From a virus, in IMG/VR virus record IMGVR_UViG_3300028553_001580, positions 27,388-91,387 of that record: 64,000 nt of DNA; one strand, 5' to 3'. The position numbers and the translations under genes were made by a program. Shown one piece after another: positions 42,090 through 50,429 of the stretch (its first letter is position 1; each line of letters opens with the position of its first letter). The notes beneath the pieces were generated by a model that was not told the origin of the DNA, did no database searches, and worked only from the letters and a program-made list of their open reading frames with translations.

Positions 42090-44954
42090 TCACCTCCTAT
42101 AGGAAATCATATTTAACATTTCTTCAATTGTCGATGCGTCATCCATCATATCGTCACCCATAACTGTTGCTATGATTTTTTTCTTCCTATTGAGTATGTC
42201 GTATATCGCACCTTCAATAGTGTTTTCAAAAAGTGGATAATAAACAGATGTGGAATTTTTTTGTCCTATTCTATGGGACCTGTCTTCGGCTTGTGAATGT
42301 TCTGCAGGAACAAATGATAAATCATTCATTATCACGGCTTCAGCTGACGTTAAAGTAATACCAACCCCTGCAGCTTTCAGGTTTCCAACAAATACTCTTA
42401 TTTTGTCGTTTGTTTGAAATTCATCCACAGCGTTTTGTCTATGAAACTTAGAACAACTACCGTCAAGATAGACCGCTTGTTTTCCAAAATGATTGTAAAT
42501 TATGTTTAATGTATCTGTAAAATTTGTAAAAATAATAACCTTTTTACCTTGCTCAATAATATTTTCAGCTAACTCAATTGTATTATTTATTTTTTCTTGA
42601 GCGATAACTTTTCTAACTTTCATTAACTTTGAAAACTGAATTGTTAACGATGAAGACTCTTCAGGTCTTGAATCGTACCAATCAAAATATTCCCCCATTA
42701 ACTCTTCATAATCTTTTGACTTTAGTCTTAAATAAACAGGAGTTATAATTTTTTCAGGTAAATCTAACACTTCTTCTTTTAATCTTCTAAGAATATGTGT
42801 TTGAGTTCTTTCTCTTAATTCTTCTAAATTTGATGCCCCTGTTACGTTCCAAACTTTTCTTTTACCAACACTAAATTGAAACCCATTACAATATCTTTTA
42901 GCGTATGCCATCCAATTCGCAGCCACAGGACTATCAACTAAATTTAATAAGTTATAATAATTCATAGGTCTTGAGGTTATAGGGGTTCCAGTTAATAACC
43001 AAACTCTTTCAATCGATGTTGCTATGTCATTTATTATTTTAGTGCGTTGAGCTTGTGGGTTACTCACAACATGACAATTACTGACTAAAATATTATTTGC
43101 AAAATAATTGTGATTATCTACAACTTCTAAATCGTATACGCTTGTATTTTTTTCAGACAATCCATTATATTGTTGTCGATTTCTTCGTTCCAAAATCTTA
43201 ATACTGTCCACCCCAATGAAGTTAATATTTCTGTTTTTCTTTTGTCTATAAATTTCCATTTTTTTAGTTTGTGGCTTTTCCCATCTATTTCTATAATTAA
43301 CATCAGTTTCAAATTGGCGATATCTACATTGTAATGATTTGGTAAACTTTTTTGATGTCCAATATAATCTTTTGTTAAAATAGTGTATTCCATTTCCCAC
43401 TCTTGACTTAAAACTTTGTATAATTTTTTTTGTTGTTTTGTTAATGTCCCGTTTCCGCCTCTCGATAAAAAAGTTTTTCCAGACAAAGATTTTTTCATTT
43501 TTTCCAATGATTCCAAATTGAACATTGGGTTGTTTTTTTTCATTCTTTCCGACGATTCCTTCCTTATATTTGGATTTTTCCTGTGAACTTCTTTCATTTT
43601 TTCTGACATATTGTGTTTTTTCATGGAGTTTTTCCACTTCTGTCTTGTTTCTTCTTTTTTCCATTTCATTTTGCTTGCGCAACTTATTGAACAACAAATT
43701 TGTTTTTTCATTTGTGATTGTGTTTGAAATTTCATTATTTCTCCACAATGTAAACATTTTTTTTGATGTTTTAATTCTATTTCTTTTTTTTGTGGTGGAT
43801 TTTTTTTGTAACGATATGTCGTGCTGCAAGATTTTGAACAAGTTTGACTCTTCTTCATTATTTGTTTTTTTGTTAATAATTTTTGACAATTCAAACACAT
43901 AGTCGTTTGTATTAATTTTATCGGCTCTAACATATCCTTTATCTTTTACATATATTTTATGATTTGGTGTACACTCTATAAATACTCCGTTGTGTAATTT
44001 AATTTGAAGTATAGTGTCTGTTTTTTTAAATAATTTTCTAAATATTTTTTTGTATTCGGTTTTTTTTGTGTTGTGATTATAAGACAAAATATCTACATCT
44101 AAATTTTTTTCAACAATATCACCAATTTTAATTTCACCTTTATTTGTTGTTATTTTAGTGTCGTAAGTAAAACATTCGTCAGCAATTAAAAGGTCAAAAT
44201 TAGATTTTAATATTTCAGAATTTTCTTTATTTTTAGGGTCGTGAAAGTTTTTTAAAATGTCGTAATTTATTATCACAATGTCGTGATTCGTTGAAAACTT
44301 CTTCCCTTCAGCAATATAAACATTACGGTCACTATATATATTAATCTCTCTTTGCCAATTTATTTTAAGCGAAGCGGGACATATTATTAGTATTTTTTTA
44401 ATATCAGATTCTAACGCGGCGATTACTGACGAACCCGTTTTTGCAAGTCCCATATCGTCAGCTAAAATAAACTTTTTATTACCAACCAATTTTTCAATAG
44501 CAACCTTTTGATGTTCCATTGGTGGTCTAACGTAATACTTGCTATAATCAATAACAATATTTTTTACTTCGTTGTCTTTAATGATTGCAGATTTTGGTAT
44601 CCAAAAATCGTGTAATGTTTCACCACTAAAAATCTTACCCCAAATATGAAAAGCTTTATCTTTTTCTACTAATAACTTTTCAACATAAATTTCAGAAGGT
44701 TCTTTTGTATACATTTTGTCCTCCATAAGTTTTTTACCAAAATATGAGTCTAACTTAACCCATTTTTTTGCAACCTTTGGATTTGTGTTCCTATAATTTA
44801 TTATGTATTCAGATTGACTTCTTGTTGGGGTAAAAGATTTACTATTTTCCTTTTTGTGTTTTAAATTTAGGATATAGTTATTTGACCCTTCATAATCTTC
44901 TAATATTAAAAGGGCCTTTGACTCTGGTGTTTTTGACACAAAATCTTCACTCAT
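42090..44954 (-). CDS. SNF2-type helicase (UvsW-like role) interrupted by an intein
   Basis: A 954-residue frame; removing a 366-residue intein (residues 261-626) leaves a 588-residue SF2 helicase/translocase. Motif I is LADDMGLAKTGSS (Ala for the usual Gly of GLGKT). Motif II, ADECH, is split by the intein between Glu and Cys. Motif III is LLTGTPITSRPMNYYNLL. After it come LRRLKEEVLDLPEKI, KVIIFTNFTDTLNIIYNHF, GVGITLTSAEAVIMND (motif V) and EDRSHRIGQKNSTSVYY (motif VI), all of SNF2 type. The role in phage is likely recombination or fork processing, as for T4 UvsW. It must splice to be active because the intein breaks the Walker B motif. Confidence 0.9.
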   Translation of the reverse strand: MSEDFVSKTPESKALLILEDYEGSNNYILNLKHKKENSKSFTPTRSQSEYIINYRNTNPKVAKKWVKLDSYFGKKLMEDKMYTKEPSEIYVEKLLVEKDKAFHIWGKIFSGETLHDFWIPKSAIIKDNEVKNIVIDYSKYYVRPPMEHQKVAIEKLVGNKKFILADDMGLAKTGSSVIAALESDIKKILIICPASLKINWQREINIYSDRNVYIAEGKKFSTNHDIVIINYDILKNFHDPKNKENSEILKSNFDLLIADECFTYDTKITTNKGEIKIGDIVEKNLDVDILSYNHNTKKTEYKKIFRKLFKKTDTILQIKLHNGVFIECTPNHKIYVKDKGYVRADKINTNDYVFELSKIINKKTNNEEESNLFKILQHDISLQKKSTTKKRNRIKTSKKMFTLWRNNEISNTITNEKTNLLFNKLRKQNEMEKRRNKTEVEKLHEKTQYVRKNERSSQEKSKYKEGIVGKNEKKQPNVQFGIIGKNEKIFVWKNFFIERRKRDINKTTKKIIQSFKSRVGNGIHYFNKRLYWTSKKFTKSLQCRYRQFETDVNYRNRWEKPQTKKMEIYRQKKNRNINFIGVDSIKILERRNRQQYNGLSEKNTSVYDLEVVDNHNYFANNILVSNCHVVSNPQAQRTKIINDIATSIERVWLLTGTPITSRPMNYYNLLNLVDSPVAANWMAYAKRYCNGFQFSVGKRKVWNVTGASNLEELRERTQTHILRRLKEEVLDLPEKIITPVYLRLKSKDYEELMGEYFDWYDSRPEESSSLTIQFSKLMKVRKVIAQEKINNTIELAENIIEQGKKVIIFTNFTDTLNIIYNHFGKQAVYLDGSCSKFHRQNAVDEFQTNDKIRVFVGNLKAAGVGITLTSAEAVIMNDLSFVPAEHSQAEDRSHRIGQKNSTSVYYPLFENTIEGAIYDILNRKKKIIATVMGDDMMDDASTIEEMLNMISYRR
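43077..44174 (-). mobile_element. Intein in helicase motif II
   Basis: A 366-residue intein. Block A is CFTYDTKITTNKGEIKIGDI from Cys1; block B is GVFIECTPNHKIYV (Thr and His); block F is SVYDLEVVDNHNYFANNILV; the end is Ser-Asn, followed by extein Cys (+1) in CHVV. The penultimate residue is Ser rather than the usual His, a known but less common variant. Between blocks B and F lie about 270 residues that, in the intein frame, are Lys/Arg/Asn-rich without any domain. The same DNA in the +1 frame encodes a homing endonuclease (43127-43933). Confidence 0.92.
43127..43933 (-). CDS. Homing endonuclease nested out of frame inside the intein
   Basis: A 268-residue protein in the +1 frame relative to the helicase-intein frame. 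It has two zinc-ribbon-like units (MCLNCQKLLTKK with CSKSC; CLHCGEIMKFQ with CCSISC), a NUMOD-like basic middle (NNPMFNLESLEKMKKSLSGK), and a C-terminal Vsr/DUF559-type nuclease domain: YNVDIANLKLMLIIEIDGKS, KRKTEILTSLGWTVLRFWNE with the Asp and Glu of a PD-(D/E)xK site. It spans almost exactly the linker between intein blocks B and F. Start ATG 43933, or the ATG 11 codons later before CLNC. It is the coding frame by domain content, yet the intein frame is also open throughout. Confidence 0.85.
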   Translation of the reverse strand: MLEPIKLIQTTMCLNCQKLLTKKQIMKKSQTCSKSCSTTYRYKKNPPQKKEIELKHQKKCLHCGEIMKFQTQSQMKKQICCSISCASKMKWKKEETRQKWKNSMKKHNMSEKMKEVHRKNPNIRKESSERMKKNNPMFNLESLEKMKKSLSGKTFLSRGGNGTLTKQQKKLYKVLSQEWEMEYTILTKDYIGHQKSLPNHYNVDIANLKLMLIIEIDGKSHKLKKWKFIDKRKTEILTSLGWTVLRFWNEEIDNNIMDCLKKIQAYTI

Positions 44955-44996
44955 ATATTATAATATAGTATAATACAAACAAAAAATCAATTAAAG

Positions 44997-45006
44997 TATT
45001 TATAGG
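44997..45006 (+). promoter_or_regulatory. TATTTATA motif before gp14-like gene
   Basis: TATTTATAGG, first T only 11 bases before the ATG at 45008. On the other strand it contains TATAAATA, 50 bases before the helicase start, so its direction is uncertain. Confidence 0.35.
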
Positions 45007-45007
45007 T

Positions 45008-45523
45008 ATGACACAACCTAAAGTTCCAATTACAAGATTAAATAAGTTTTTTGCCGAAGATGATTTTAATTTAGACATTAAAATGGGTAGAGAATGGTTA
45101 GAGGGTGATATGAATTTCACATTGGTATTATATAAAATTGACAGACAAAAAACAAATAATGACGATGTTTATGGTGAAGCACTAAAAGGTGGTATCCAAT
45201 TTTTACCACCTATTGAGTTTAAAGGTTTAGTAAAAATTGACGCTCCATCAAATTCAGATTACGGTGCCACAAAATTAGAACAGCTTGAACCTGGAAATTT
45301 AACAGTTAGTGTTTATCAAGATTATTTAGATGATTTAGAAATTGATATTGAGTTTGGTGATTACATTGGTTATTACGAAACTGAAACAAGAGTTAGGTAT
45401 TATAGTGTTGTTAATGATGGTAGAGTTTTCACCGATAATAAACACACGTATGGTGGTTACAAAAGATTTTATAGAACAATTCTTGCAACACCTGTCACAA
45501 ATAATGAGTTTGAAGGTATATAA
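45008..45523 (+). CDS. Putative neck protein (gp14-like by position)
   Basis: A 171-residue protein, beta-rich: MNFTLVLYKIDRQKTNND, IEFKGLVKIDAPSNSDYG, LTVSVYQDYLDDLEIDIEFG, then DYIGYYETETRVRYYSVVND and a C-terminal YKRFYRTILATPV. The late part looks like a head-closure or neck fold in which an edge loop meets the tail. It directly precedes the gp15-like gene (2-base gap), which is the place of gp14 in T4. No direct similarity to T4 gp14 recognised. Confidence 0.55.
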   Translation: MTQPKVPITRLNKFFAEDDFNLDIKMGREWLEGDMNFTLVLYKIDRQKTNNDDVYGEALKGGIQFLPPIEFKGLVKIDAPSNSDYGATKLEQLEPGNLTVSVYQDYLDDLEIDIEFGDYIGYYETETRVRYYSVVNDGRVFTDNKHTYGGYKRFYRTILATPVTNNEFEGI

Positions 45524-45525
45524 TT

Positions 45526-46758
45526 ATGGCGTTTCCTAAACAAATAAAAAAACATTTACCTTTAATTCCACAAAAATTTGGTGTGGAAAGAAGGGAAGAA
45601 ATGCTTGATGATGTCACAAGACACGGAACTTATTTACCAAAAGGAGTTCTTCATGCAGATTTAGATAGAGGATTTTTAGATTTTGTTAAAGAAAGATTAA
45701 TGTTAACTGTTGATGGAAAAAAAGTACCAACTATCGATAGAATCATTACAAATCAAAATTGGTCTCAATTTACACAAACTTGGAACTTTCAAGATTTAGA
45801 TAAAAATATATCATTACCATTTGTTGCGATTGTTAGAACACCTGAAGTAAAACTTGGTAAATTAGTTGGGGGTAAGTATAATGTTCCCGAAAAATTAAGA
45901 ATAAATTATTTTACCGTACCTACTTGGGATGGTCAAAGAAAAGGGGCCGACGTATACAAAGTACCTCAACCTATTGCTGTTGATTTAGTTTTTAACGTAA
46001 AATTATTTTGTAATAGAATGAGAGAAAACAACGAGTTTAATAAAATCGTTTTACAAACGTTTGCATCTGCTCAAGCTCACACTCAAATTAACGGTCACTA
46101 CATGCCAATTCTTTTAGATGAGGTATCTGATGAATCGGTTAAAGATTTAGAAAAAAGAAAGTATTATATTATAAATTATAAAATGACACTTCAAGGATTT
46201 TTATTAGATGAAAAAGACTTTCAAGTATCACCAGCAATATCAAGATATTTGACAATGTTTGAAGTTGACACTAAAGTTAAAAGTAAAAGAGTTGAAATAG
46301 AACCACCAAGACCTGACAATTTTGATTTTGATTTTACTTTCTTACCAGGAGTCACCCAACTTTCAGAGGTAATTAGGTATACTGCGGATTTAAAAGTTGT
46401 TGAGTTAGAAAATTTAACAAATTGTTATAATTTTTCATATACGTCTAATACATCCAACACTTTATTTTTTACCCCTTGTGGTGGTGGACCGGCAACGGTA
46501 TCGGGAATAACAAGTGGTTCTTCATCATCTTATTGTGTACAAGGTGGGACAACACCAACATTTTCAAACCCCACTGGTGTCACAACAAACTCAACAACTT
46601 CTTGTGGTAATGCGTTTTCAGTATTTATAAACGGATTATATGTGGGTGACGATTTACAAACAATACAAGTTAATGATGGTGATACTTTAGTGGTTAAAGT
46701 TTATAAAAAACTAATTAGTGAAACATCAGTGATTAAAACTGTTGCATACCTAGTTTAA
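45526..46758 (+). CDS. 15: Tail terminator/sheath stabiliser (T4 gp15-like)
   Basis: A 410-residue protein (T4 gp15: 272). The central part follows the gp15 plan: SLPFVAIVRTPEVKLGKL, QPIAVDLVFNVKLFCNRMRE, KIVLQTFASAQAHTQINGHY, ILLDEVSDESVKDLEKRKYY, INYKMTLQGFLLDEKDFQV, comparable to the IKMIYELSIFTRYEDDMFQI and ALT-type strands of gp15. The C-terminal 110 residues are an added Ser/Thr/Gly-rich immunoglobulin-like domain (FSVFINGLYVGDDLQTIQVN). gp15 caps the tail and joins it to the neck. Its stop overlaps a small gene on the other strand by 3-4 bases. Confidence 0.55.
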   Translation: MAFPKQIKKHLPLIPQKFGVERREEMLDDVTRHGTYLPKGVLHADLDRGFLDFVKERLMLTVDGKKVPTIDRIITNQNWSQFTQTWNFQDLDKNISLPFVAIVRTPEVKLGKLVGGKYNVPEKLRINYFTVPTWDGQRKGADVYKVPQPIAVDLVFNVKLFCNRMRENNEFNKIVLQTFASAQAHTQINGHYMPILLDEVSDESVKDLEKRKYYIINYKMTLQGFLLDEKDFQVSPAISRYLTMFEVDTKVKSKRVEIEPPRPDNFDFDFTFLPGVTQLSEVIRYTADLKVVELENLTNCYNFSYTSNTSNTLFFTPCGGGPATVSGITSGSSSSYCVQGGTTPTFSNPTGVTTNSTTSCGNAFSVFINGLYVGDDLQTIQVNDGDTLVVKVYKKLISETSVIKTVAYLV

Positions 46759-46916
46759 TCTTCACCGTATATATCTTTAGGTTTTGCACAAGTTTTAACT
46801 ATTAAATTTTCTAAAAACTTATACATCTTTAATCCGTTTTTTTCGCAGTATTTTTTTAATACATCGTGTACCTCTTCAGATATTTTTAAGTTTTTTATTT
46901 TTTTGGTTTTTGTCAT
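46755..46916 (-). CDS. Small ribbon-helix-helix-like protein
   Basis: A 53-residue protein below the usual length cut-off: MTKTKKIKNLKISEEVHDVL, KKYCEKNGLKMYKFLENLIV, then KTCAKPKDIYGED. A basic strand followed by two helices fits the CopG/Arc ribbon-helix-helix fold of DNA-binding dimers. It is the only leftward gene in the rightward tail block and overlaps the gp15-like stop by 3 bases. A hairpin lies 18 bases upstream of its start. A transcription regulator is likely by fold; target unknown. Confidence 0.65.
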   Translation of the reverse strand: MTKTKKIKNLKISEEVHDVLKKYCEKNGLKMYKFLENLIVKTCAKPKDIYGED

Positions 46917-46933
46917 AATTATGTGGTAGAAAA

Positions 46934-46955
46934 AAGGCAGAATTTAGTCTGCCTT
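46934..46955 (-). terminator. Hairpin with T run upstream of the small regulator gene
   Basis: Minus strand AAGGCAGA, loop CTAAAT, TCTGCCTT then TTTT. An 8-bp perfect stem followed by T, looking like an intrinsic terminator pointing into the start of the 53-residue gene. It could insulate that gene, act as attenuator, or be the operator of the regulator. Confidence 0.7.
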
Positions 46956-47002
46956 GTTAGATAAATATATTATAGTCAATAGTTTTTTGCAAAAATTGAA
47001 TG

Positions 47003-47018
47003 TATTTATATATAAAAC
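47003..47018 (+). promoter_or_regulatory. TATTTAT motif before tail sheath
   Basis: TATTTATATATAAAAC, first T 40 bases before the sheath ATG at 47043. Confidence 0.55.
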
Positions 47019-47042
47019 ATAAAAAGCTAAAACATAATTAAA

Positions 47043-50000
47043 ATGGCATCTAGTAATAAGGTTTTCGTCTCACCGGGAGTTTATACTTCAGAAAGAGATT
47101 TAACATTTGTAGCACAAAGCGTTGGTGTAACAACTTTAGGTATTGTTGGGGAAACTCTACAAGGACCTGCATTCGAACCGATATTCATCACAAATTTTGA
47201 TGAATACCAAGTTTATTTTGGTGGAACAAGTCCTGAAAAATTTGTAAACACACAAATTCCAAAATATGAAACGTCATATATTGCAAAATCATATTTAAGT
47301 CAATCAAATCAGTTATTTGTAACAAGAGTTCTTGGTTTATCAGGGTATGACGCTGGTCCGTCTTGGTCAGTTGTTACAATTGCTAATCCTGACCCAGGAA
47401 CAATATCGGCTACCGGTAACACAACAGGTATTACTCTTAACTTTACAGGTACAACAGGTACAAGTGGTAACATTACAATCACATCGGTACCTGCTCAATT
47501 ATCTGCAGATTTCTACAATACTTACACAACATTTAATGGTGGTACGTCATCATTAAACGCTGACTTCCAAAATTATATTTCTACAAATGTTAATGCGTTT
47601 AGTACAAGTGCTGCGACTTCAGCGACAACTGCAATTTATTGGGGTACGTTAAGTGCTGATACATTAACATATGTGTCCGGCTCTTCAGTAAATACCGTAA
47701 CCACCAACACTGAAACTTTTGGTGTTGATAATTTGAATTTATCTTTGGCTAATCTATCAGCAGGTACTAATGACACTTGGTACTACGCACTATTTGATTA
47801 TAATAAAGTACAGAGTGTTGGAAGTTACTATGGATATGGATTTGGGGCATCAATTGGAGGTATGACCACATTAGGTGGTGGAGTTTTCTCAGGTATATGT
47901 AATATTGGTATGACATTCTACTCAGGGTCACCTTATTCTGAATGGGATGATTTAGTTGTTTCAACATTACGTTCAAGAGGTTTAACAAGTTATTCTTCAA
48001 CACAACACGGTCCACAATATTGGGTTACAGGAACAAGTGACGTTCAAATGGTTTGTACTGGTACATACTCGGCTGTAACTAGCAACCCTTATTCAACATT
48101 TGTAATTTCAGGTATAACATATGATTCTGACACATTTAGTTTTGAAACTTCGATGCAGTCTACAAACTCTAACTATATGTCTAGTTTGTTTGGTAAATCA
48201 AATTTTGCTAAAGATAGAAATGAAGTTCCATTATTTGTTGAGGAAATTTACCCAAGTTTATTAAATTCAGGATACAATAATAGTAAAATTAGAGGTTTAT
48301 TTTGTGATTTAATTGCACTTGACAGTGCAGAATCTTTGAATACTGAAACAATTGGTTTCTATTTAGAACAATATCAAACACCTAAAACACCTTATTTAGT
48401 GTCTGAATTACGTGGTAATTTAGTTTACAAATTATTTAGATTTGTATTAATATCTGATGGTAACGCAGCTAACCGATTGGTTAAACTTTCTATCGGTAAT
48501 ATATCATTTACAAATAATACATTTGATGTATTTGTAAGAGACTTCTTTGACACTGACCAAAATGTTAGAGTTGTTGAAAGTTTTACAAACTGCTCATTAG
48601 ACCCAACACAAAACAACTTTGTGGCTAACAAAATCGGTACATCTAACGGTGAATATCAAGTTAAGTCAAAATACATTATGATTGAAATGGCTGACGAGGC
48701 ACCTACAAACGCACTTCCTTGTGGTTTTGAAGGTTACATTATGAGAGAATACTCGAACGCAACACCTCCATTTGTTAATTACAAAACAAGATATTTACAA
48801 CCTGGTGACCAAATTGATAACCCACCTTTTGGTTCTGCTAACGGTGGTGATAACATTAGAATATCTTCAGGTGAAAATGTTAGAAGGGCTTATTTGGGTA
48901 TTTCAAATATCACAGGAGTTGATTATGACTTCTTTGATTATAAAGGAAAACAATTACCAACAAATATTGCAACCGATACAACAGGTCCTGATTGGGGTTA
49001 TGTAACAAAAGGTTTCCACTTAGATAGTGGAGCGACTATTGTAACAATATCTAACAATTATGTAACATCAGGTCAATCAGCATTTGAAGTTGGAACGGGG
49101 TCGTTTTCAAGTGAACCACTTGATTCTGATAATCCATATTACAGATTGAATACTCGTAAATATACTTTATATGCTTACGGAGGTTTTGACGGATGGGACA
49201 TATACAGAGAATATAGAACAAATGCGGATACATTCGCACTTGGTCAAACAGGTTACAAATTTGGAGCAGCCGCTTCGGCAACATACCCAACAGCATCAGG
49301 ATGGGGAGCGTTTAAACAAATATCAGGGCCTAACCAAGAAACTTGGGCGAATACTGACTTTTACGCATACAAATGGGGTCAAACAACATTTGCAAACCCT
49401 GAAGCAACTAACATTAATGTGTTTGTTACACCAGGAATTGATTATGTAAATAACAGTAATCTTGTTGAAGATGCGGTTAATATGATTGAAGAAGATAGAG
49501 CCGACTCAATTTACATTACAACTACACCCGATTTTAATTTGTTTTTACCATCTTACCAAAATATAACCGAAGGATTAATTTACCCACAAGAGGTTGTAGA
49601 TAATTTAGAAAACACAGGTATTGATTCAAGTTACGCGGCAACTTACTACCCTTGGGTTCTTACTCGGGATGCGGTTAATAACACTCAAATTTATCTACCA
49701 CCAACCGCTGAAGTAACTAAAAACTTGGCGTTAACGGATAATATTGCATTCCCTTGGTTCGCATCTGCGGGTTATACAAGAGGTCTTGTAAATGCTATTC
49801 AAGCAAGAAAGAAACTGACACAAGAAGATAGAGATACTCTTTATAAAGGTAGAGTCAATCCAATTGCAACATATAATGACGTGGGTACAGTGATTTGGGG
49901 TAATAAAACATTACAAGTTAGAGAGTCTGCGCTTGACAGAATTAATGTTAGAAGATTATTGTTACAAGCTCGTAAATTGATTTCTGCGGTAGCTATTAGA

Positions 50001-50246
50001 TTACTATTTGAACAAAACGATGATAAAGTAAGACAAGACTTCCTTGATTCAGTTAACCCAATATTAGATTCAATAAGAAGAGATAGAGGTTTAATTGATT
50101 TCCGTGTGACGGTATCAAACACACCTGAAGATTTGGATTCAAATACACTAACAGGTAAAATTTACCTAAAACCAACAAGAGCTCTTGAATATATTGACAT
50201 TGAATTTGTTATTACACCTACAGGAGCATCATTTGATAATGTATAA
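47043..50246 (+). CDS. 18: Tail sheath protein (T4 gp18-like)
   Basis: A 1067-residue contractile sheath subunit (T4: 659). The N-terminus VFVSPGVYTSERDLTF and YIAKSYLSQSNQLFVTRVLG are typical of gp18. Residues about 112-380 are a Ser/Thr/Gly-rich insertion of beta type, absent from smaller sheaths, probably surface domains. The C-terminal core is conserved: GLVNAIQARKKLTQEDRDTL, YNDVGTVIWGNKTLQVRESA, LDRINVRRLLLQARKLISAV, YLKPTRALEYIDIEFVITPT. It is led by a late-type motif and followed by a weak hairpin. Confidence 0.95.
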   Translation: MASSNKVFVSPGVYTSERDLTFVAQSVGVTTLGIVGETLQGPAFEPIFITNFDEYQVYFGGTSPEKFVNTQIPKYETSYIAKSYLSQSNQLFVTRVLGLSGYDAGPSWSVVTIANPDPGTISATGNTTGITLNFTGTTGTSGNITITSVPAQLSADFYNTYTTFNGGTSSLNADFQNYISTNVNAFSTSAATSATTAIYWGTLSADTLTYVSGSSVNTVTTNTETFGVDNLNLSLANLSAGTNDTWYYALFDYNKVQSVGSYYGYGFGASIGGMTTLGGGVFSGICNIGMTFYSGSPYSEWDDLVVSTLRSRGLTSYSSTQHGPQYWVTGTSDVQMVCTGTYSAVTSNPYSTFVISGITYDSDTFSFETSMQSTNSNYMSSLFGKSNFAKDRNEVPLFVEEIYPSLLNSGYNNSKIRGLFCDLIALDSAESLNTETIGFYLEQYQTPKTPYLVSELRGNLVYKLFRFVLISDGNAANRLVKLSIGNISFTNNTFDVFVRDFFDTDQNVRVVESFTNCSLDPTQNNFVANKIGTSNGEYQVKSKYIMIEMADEAPTNALPCGFEGYIMREYSNATPPFVNYKTRYLQPGDQIDNPPFGSANGGDNIRISSGENVRRAYLGISNITGVDYDFFDYKGKQLPTNIATDTTGPDWGYVTKGFHLDSGATIVTISNNYVTSGQSAFEVGTGSFSSEPLDSDNPYYRLNTRKYTLYAYGGFDGWDIYREYRTNADTFALGQTGYKFGAAASATYPTASGWGAFKQISGPNQETWANTDFYAYKWGQTTFANPEATNINVFVTPGIDYVNNSNLVEDAVNMIEEDRADSIYITTTPDFNLFLPSYQNITEGLIYPQEVVDNLENTGIDSSYAATYYPWVLTRDAVNNTQIYLPPTAEVTKNLALTDNIAFPWFASAGYTRGLVNAIQARKKLTQEDRDTLYKGRVNPIATYNDVGTVIWGNKTLQVRESALDRINVRRLLLQARKLISAVAIRLLFEQNDDKVRQDFLDSVNPILDSIRRDRGLIDFRVTVSNTPEDLDSNTLTGKIYLKPTRALEYIDIEFVITPTGASFDNV

Positions 50247-50251
50247 TAAAT

Positions 50252-50269
50252 GTGGGGGGAAACCCCTAC
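50252..50269 (+). terminator. Weak hairpin after the sheath gene
   Basis: GTGGGG, loop GGAAA, CCCC(T)AC followed by TTATTTTT. A short G/C stem with a bulge 5 bases after the stop; a possible partial terminator that would lower expression of the next genes. Confidence 0.5.
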
Positions 50270-50291
50270 TTATTTTTAAAATTTTAAAAAA

Positions 50292-50429
50292 ATGAAAATT
50301 AAAAAGAAAGTTATTAAAGAATCTGTCGGAATAAGACAAACATCCGATTCTACTTACTCAACAAAAAAACAAAACGTAATTGTAACTGAAAGTCAGTTAG
50401 AAAAACTTTTAGAAAAACTTCAAAAGTAA
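50292..50429 (+). CDS. 45-residue basic protein with IKE N-terminus
   Basis: A short gene between sheath and HAD genes: MKIKKKVIKESVGIRQTSDS, then TYSTKKQNVIVTESQLEKLL, ending EKLQK. Its stop TAA shares a base with the ATG of the HAD gene (TAATG), so translation is coupled. The start KKKVIKE matches IIQKVIKE of the 5323 product and ends in IxE. Probably a real small gene; function unknown. Confidence 0.6.
   Translation: MKIKKKVIKESVGIRQTSDSTYSTKKQNVIVTESQLEKLLEKLQK

Noticed and set aside
43525-43902. Plus-strand frame of 125 codons rich in Phe and Leu over the intein
   Set aside because: It is the antisense of the Lys-rich endonuclease; no domain, no leader.
43077-44174. Sequencing frameshift as the cause of the out-of-frame endonuclease
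   Set aside because: A single indel would close or misframe one end; here the intein frame runs unbroken from block A to block G, and the endonuclease has its own start and stop within the linker. It still deserves a read-level check.
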